Shown here in pieces: positions 4,914 through 7,264 of a stretch of 7,264 nt of DNA. Under the pieces are notes generated by a model. The model was given only the letters and a program-made list of their open reading frames with translations, searched no databases and had not been told where the DNA came from. A program made the position numbers and the translations under genes. Source of the DNA: Desulfobulbaceae bacterium (GTDB taxonomy: Bacteria > Desulfobacterota > Desulfobulbia > Desulfobulbales > DAOVSZ01); NCBI GenBank assembly GCA_030627725.1, contig DAOVSZ010000137.1:1-7264 (forward strand), written 5' to 3'. How positions within the stretch are numbered: position 1 is the first letter of the stretch; every line of letters begins with the position of its first letter.

Positions 4914-6242
4914 ATGACTTCAACCCCAATCACCATCATCGGCGCCGGCCTTGCCGGTTGCGAGGCTGCCTGGCAGGCGGTCCGGCGCGATTGCCCGGTC
5001 CGCCTTTATGACATGAAGCCGGCAAAATTTTCTCCGGCGCACACCTCGCCGCTTTTTGCCGAACTTGTCTGCAGCAACTCCTTCCGATCAAACGATACCC
5101 ATTCGGCAGTCGGTCTGCTCAAGGAAGAGATGCGCCGTCTCGGCTCCCTTATCATGGACGCCGCCCTGGCAACCAATGTCCCGGCCGGAAAGGCCCTGGC
5201 GGTCGACCGCGAACGGTTTGCAGGTTTTATCACCGACCGTATCGAAAACCATCCGCTGATTACCGTCATGCACGAAGAAATCAGCGAGATCCCGTTGCCG
5301 GGAGATGAACTCGTCATCATTGCCACCGGCCCTCTCACCTCCGAATCGCTGACCGAATCGCTGACAGCTCTCACCGGCAGCGACAACCTCTCCTTCTACG
5401 ATGCGATCGCGCCTATCGTCTCAGCGGAATCACTCGATAGAAGCATCATTTACCAGGCCTCACGGTATGACGACGGGCCCGGCGATTACCTGAACTGCCC
5501 GATGAATGAGGACGAATACACCGTCTTTATCAATGCCATGAAAGAGGCGGAAAAGGTGCCGCTGAAATCCTTTGAAGGGAAACAGTATTTTGAAGGCTGT
5601 CTTCCTGTGGAGGTCATGCTCGAACGCGGTGACAATACCCTCCGGTTCGGCCCCATGAAACCGGTCGGCCTGCCCGACCCGAGGACCGGCAAAGACCCGT
5701 ACGCCGTCGTTCAACTCCGCATGGAGGACAAGGAGGGGAATTATTACAACATGGTCGGGTTTCAGACCAAGCTGACCTATCCGGGACAAAAAAGGGTCTT
5801 CAAAATGATCCCGGGCATGGCGGATGCCGAATTCACCCGTCTCGGCAGCATCCACAGAAACACCTTTATCTGCGCGCCGAAAACCCTTTCTTCCACCCTG
5901 CAGTTCAAAAACCGGCCCGACCTTCTTCTTGCCGGTCAACTCACCGGTGTGGAAGGGTATGTCGAATCAACAGCCATGGGTCTTGTCGCCGGCATGAACG
6001 CGGCGCGCATCGGAAAAGGGGAAAAACCCGTGGTTCCGCCTGCGGACACCGCCATCGGCGCCCTGATCTCCCACCTGACCCGGACCGAACCGGACCGTTT
6101 CCAACCCTCCAACATCAACTTCGGTCTCTTTCCGCCCCTTGTCGGAAAAATCAGAAAAAAAATGCGGGGCCAGATCCGCTCCGAGACCGCGCTTGCTTCA
6201 CTTGCAAATTGGCAGGAATCGTTAGGAACGGGAATTAAATAA
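4914..6242 (+). CDS. trmFO: TrmFO, folate/FAD-dependent tRNA (uracil-54) C5-methyltransferase
   Basis: A 442-residue flavoprotein that makes m5U54 in the tRNA T-loop using the methylene group of 5,10-methylene-THF, reduced with FADH2. The N-terminal Rossmann motif IIGAGLAGCEAAW lies at 8-20 (G10, G12, G15). The family signature LVCSNSFRSNDTHSAVGLLK spans 51-70, with C53. The second functional cysteine is in FEGCLPVEVMLERG (226-239, C229). C53 and C229 correspond to the two Cys known to matter in Bacillus TrmFO. GQLTGVEGYVESTAMGLVAG (341-360) closes the FAD site, and INFGLFPPL (401-409) is typical of the C-terminus. Length is normal. The start at 4914 is dictated by homology (the Rossmann strand begins at residue 6), yet no Shine-Dalgarno is present: the preceding bases are the end of the CCCTGAC array. 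Leaderless or SD-independent initiation, or structure-controlled translation, is inferred. Like MetF in this window, it draws on methylene-THF. Confidence 0.98.
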   Translation: MTSTPITIIGAGLAGCEAAWQAVRRDCPVRLYDMKPAKFSPAHTSPLFAELVCSNSFRSNDTHSAVGLLKEEMRRLGSLIMDAALATNVPAGKALAVDRERFAGFITDRIENHPLITVMHEEISEIPLPGDELVIIATGPLTSESLTESLTALTGSDNLSFYDAIAPIVSAESLDRSIIYQASRYDDGPGDYLNCPMNEDEYTVFINAMKEAEKVPLKSFEGKQYFEGCLPVEVMLERGDNTLRFGPMKPVGLPDPRTGKDPYAVVQLRMEDKEGNYYNMVGFQTKLTYPGQKRVFKMIPGMADAEFTRLGSIHRNTFICAPKTLSSTLQFKNRPDLLLAGQLTGVEGYVESTAMGLVAGMNAARIGKGEKPVVPPADTAIGALISHLTRTEPDRFQPSNINFGLFPPLVGKIRKKMRGQIRSETALASLANWQESLGTGIK

Positions 6243-6248
6243 CTTGAA

Positions 6249-6354
6249 CCAAATTAGCCGGATTTTGCATCGTATTCAAGGCGCGAGGAGGGAGCATAAC
6301 GAGTTATGTGACCGACGAGCAACGTAGAAAACGGTGGAAAAAACAATAATTTGG
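6249..6354. repeat. Concentric imperfect palindrome of about 106 bp, possible miniature interspersed element
   Basis: Three inverted pairs share one centre near 6301.5. Outer ends CCAAATTA (6249-6256) and TAATTTGG (6347-6354) match perfectly. Middle arms 6263-6273 and 6331-6341 pair at 9 of 11 positions plus one G-U. The inner arms CATAAC (6295-6300) and GTTATG (6303-6308) match perfectly around GA. The symmetry of a whole block with clean terminal inverted repeats is what a MITE- or REP-like element or a structured RNA would look like. No target-site duplication is obvious at the ends, and copy number cannot be judged from one window. Confidence 0.55.
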
Positions 6355-6363
6355 GGTAAGTTA

Positions 6364-6439
6364 TTGAGTGTACGTTCCTTAACTGTGTAAATTAAGGTTA
6401 CGGAACAAAACTCTCTTCCCGGGCCTCTAAAGTACTCAA
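6364..6439. repeat. Nested inverted repeats upstream of the M1-like peptidase gene
   Basis: TTGAG (6364-6368) and TAC (6371-6373) pair with GTA (6432-6434) and CTCAA (6435-6439), leaving a two-base bulge. Inside this GTTCC (6374-6378) pairs with GGAAC (6402-6406), or alternatively CCTTAA (6377-6382) with TTAAGG (6392-6397). The two inner options share CC and are mutually exclusive. No poly-T follows. Confidence 0.4.
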
Positions 6440-6475
6440 CAATTCTCTTAAACTCTTCATTCAAGGTACCCTGCC

Positions 6476-7264
6476 GTGTTGAAACTTCTTTCACTTTTCT
6501 TCTGTCTTTTCTACCTGTTTCTGATTTCGGATGCCGACGCGGTCCAGCCGCCCAGCCAGCGTCTGGCAATCTCTTTCATTCTCCCTGAAAATCTCCTCCA
6601 CGGGACCTCGGAGATCACCCTGCCGCCGGATACGGGCACAACAATCCACTTCGGAGACCTGACCACCATTGGTGTTTCAATAAACGGCAAGATGGCCGAC
6701 CTTCCCGAAGATGACCCGACGGGCATGGAGATTAAACCCCTTGCCTCTGAACAGAAGATCACCATCACCTATGAAAAGAAATTTACCGGCAGCGAACACA
6801 TGCCCGCTGCTGTTTCAGAAAAAGGCATAGCCTTAACCGGATTCTGGCATCCGGTTCTCGACCGGGACACTCTTTTTGAACTCGCGGCAAAGATTCCTTC
6901 CCATTTTGAGGCGGTATCCGAAGCGGAAGAGATCATTACCACACAGAATCAGGAAGGAAAGGATGTCCGCTTTCACTTCCCCTACCCGGCCCATTCCCTG
7001 AATTTTGTTGCCGGCCCGTATATCGTGGAACAAGTCCCGTTCGGAAAGGACAAGACACTGTTTACCTATTTCTACAAGGAAGACCAGCACCTTGCCGCTA
7101 CCTACCGTGAAAAAACCCTTGGCTATCTCGCCCGTTACGAAGCGCTGCTCGGCCCCTATCCTTACACCCGCTTCAGCGTTGTTGAGAACCGGTTTCCAAC
7201 CGGCTATGCCATGCCGACCTTTACCCTGCTCGGTCAGGTCGTACTTCGGCTGCCTTTTATTCAG
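6476..7264 (+). CDS. Exported M1-like (gluzincin) metallopeptidase, N-terminal part, cut by window end
   Basis: The frame is open from 6452 to the last base and gives 263 residues from GTG 6476, which has AAGGT (6463-6467) 8 bases upstream; no ATG is available near the N-terminus. Residues 1-22 form a Sec signal peptide (LLSLFFCLFYLFLI, cleavage after ADA22). Residues about 25-215 are beta-rich, with PPSQRLAISFILPE and FHFPYPAHSLNFVAGPYIVE, typical of the N-terminal domain of M1-family aminopeptidase-like proteins. The end, FSVVENRFPTGYAMPTFTLL and then LRLPFI, is the stretch that in M1-like proteins lies shortly before the zinc HEXXH helix. E237-N238 aligns with the 'EN' of GxMEN, but the canonical Gly and Met are replaced. 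The HEXXH motif, if present, lies beyond the window, so catalytic competence cannot be judged. It would act in the periplasm or be surface-attached. Confidence 0.8.
   Translation, partial: MLKLLSLFFCLFYLFLISDADAVQPPSQRLAISFILPENLLHGTSEITLPPDTGTTIHFGDLTTIGVSINGKMADLPEDDPTGMEIKPLASEQKITITYEKKFTGSEHMPAAVSEKGIALTGFWHPVLDRDTLFELAAKIPSHFEAVSEAEEIITTQNQEGKDVRFHFPYPAHSLNFVAGPYIVEQVPFGKDKTLFTYFYKEDQHLAATYREKTLGYLARYEALLGPYPYTRFSVVENRFPTGYAMPTFTLLGQVVLRLPFIQ

Larger units (their letters stand above)
6243..6475. other. Intergenic gap between trmFO and the M1-like peptidase gene
   Basis: This 233-bp gap is filled by two inverted-repeat structures (6249-6354 and 6364-6439). A weak promoter-like pair TTGAGT (6364-6369) and TAAATT (6388-6393) with an 18-bp spacer lies in the second. 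A minus-strand frame crosses the gap but has no gene-like character. Confidence 0.6.

Noticed and set aside
6276..6569. Minus-strand 97-codon frame over the trmFO-peptidase gap
   Set aside because: It reads through the palindromic element and into the signal-peptide region of the plus-strand peptidase gene, with no RBS and no recognisable domain.

Overview
The window reads as chromosomal DNA of a Gram-negative anaerobe, most likely a member of the Desulfobacterota (former Deltaproteobacteria). This rests on three things: a methylenetetrahydrofolate reductase carrying the Cys-rich C-terminal domain typical of Wood-Ljungdahl-type C1 metabolism; the folate/FAD-dependent tRNA methyltransferase TrmFO instead of the SAM-dependent TrmA; and exported proteins with Sec signal peptides. 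The assignment is an inference, not a database result. All six recognisable genes and one partial gene lie on the + strand. No tRNA, rRNA, CRISPR array, transposase or phage gene is visible.

Layout: (1) 1-190, the C-terminus of an EI24/CysZ-like membrane protein. (2) 258-701, a stand-alone cyclic-nucleotide-binding domain protein, whose stop codon overlaps by one base the start of (3) 701-2239, a MetF-type reductase fused to a MetV-like Cys-rich domain. Together these form a translationally coupled pair. (4) 2436-3857, a secreted PhnD-like solute-binding protein joined by a long Gln/Glu/Met/Pro repeat linker to a C-terminal NTF2/Cds6-like domain. (5) 4077-4724, adenylate kinase with a zinc-type lid. 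(6) 4914-6242, TrmFO. (7) 6476 to the window end, the N-terminal part of an exported M1-like metallopeptidase that starts with GTG.

The intergenic gaps (196, 219, 189 and 233 bp) are unusually structured. Three successive gaps (after metF, after the binding protein, after adk) each begin, 8 to 20 bases past the stop codon, with a run of degenerate heptanucleotide repeats. The three families have different sequences (TTCAGCN, GGCASAN, GTCAGGG/CCCTGAC) but the same 7-bp period and a shared central CA(G). The third is by far the largest. Five G-rich heptamers face thirteen C-rich heptamers, giving a 36-position stem with 29 Watson-Crick and 2 G-U pairs, several potential G-quadruplex tracts, and an array that runs to within a few bases of the trmFO start codon, where no Shine-Dalgarno sequence is present. 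The fourth gap holds a concentric imperfect palindrome of about 106 bp and a second nested inverted repeat.

Functional links: MetF and TrmFO both consume 5,10-methylene-tetrahydrofolate, and Adk and the cNMP-binding protein both concern adenine nucleotides. Only the cNMP/MetF pair has direct sequence evidence (overlapping stop and start) for joint expression. The points most worth following are the heptamer system, the SD-less trmFO leader, the cNMP-MetF coupling and the repeat-linked binding-protein fusion.
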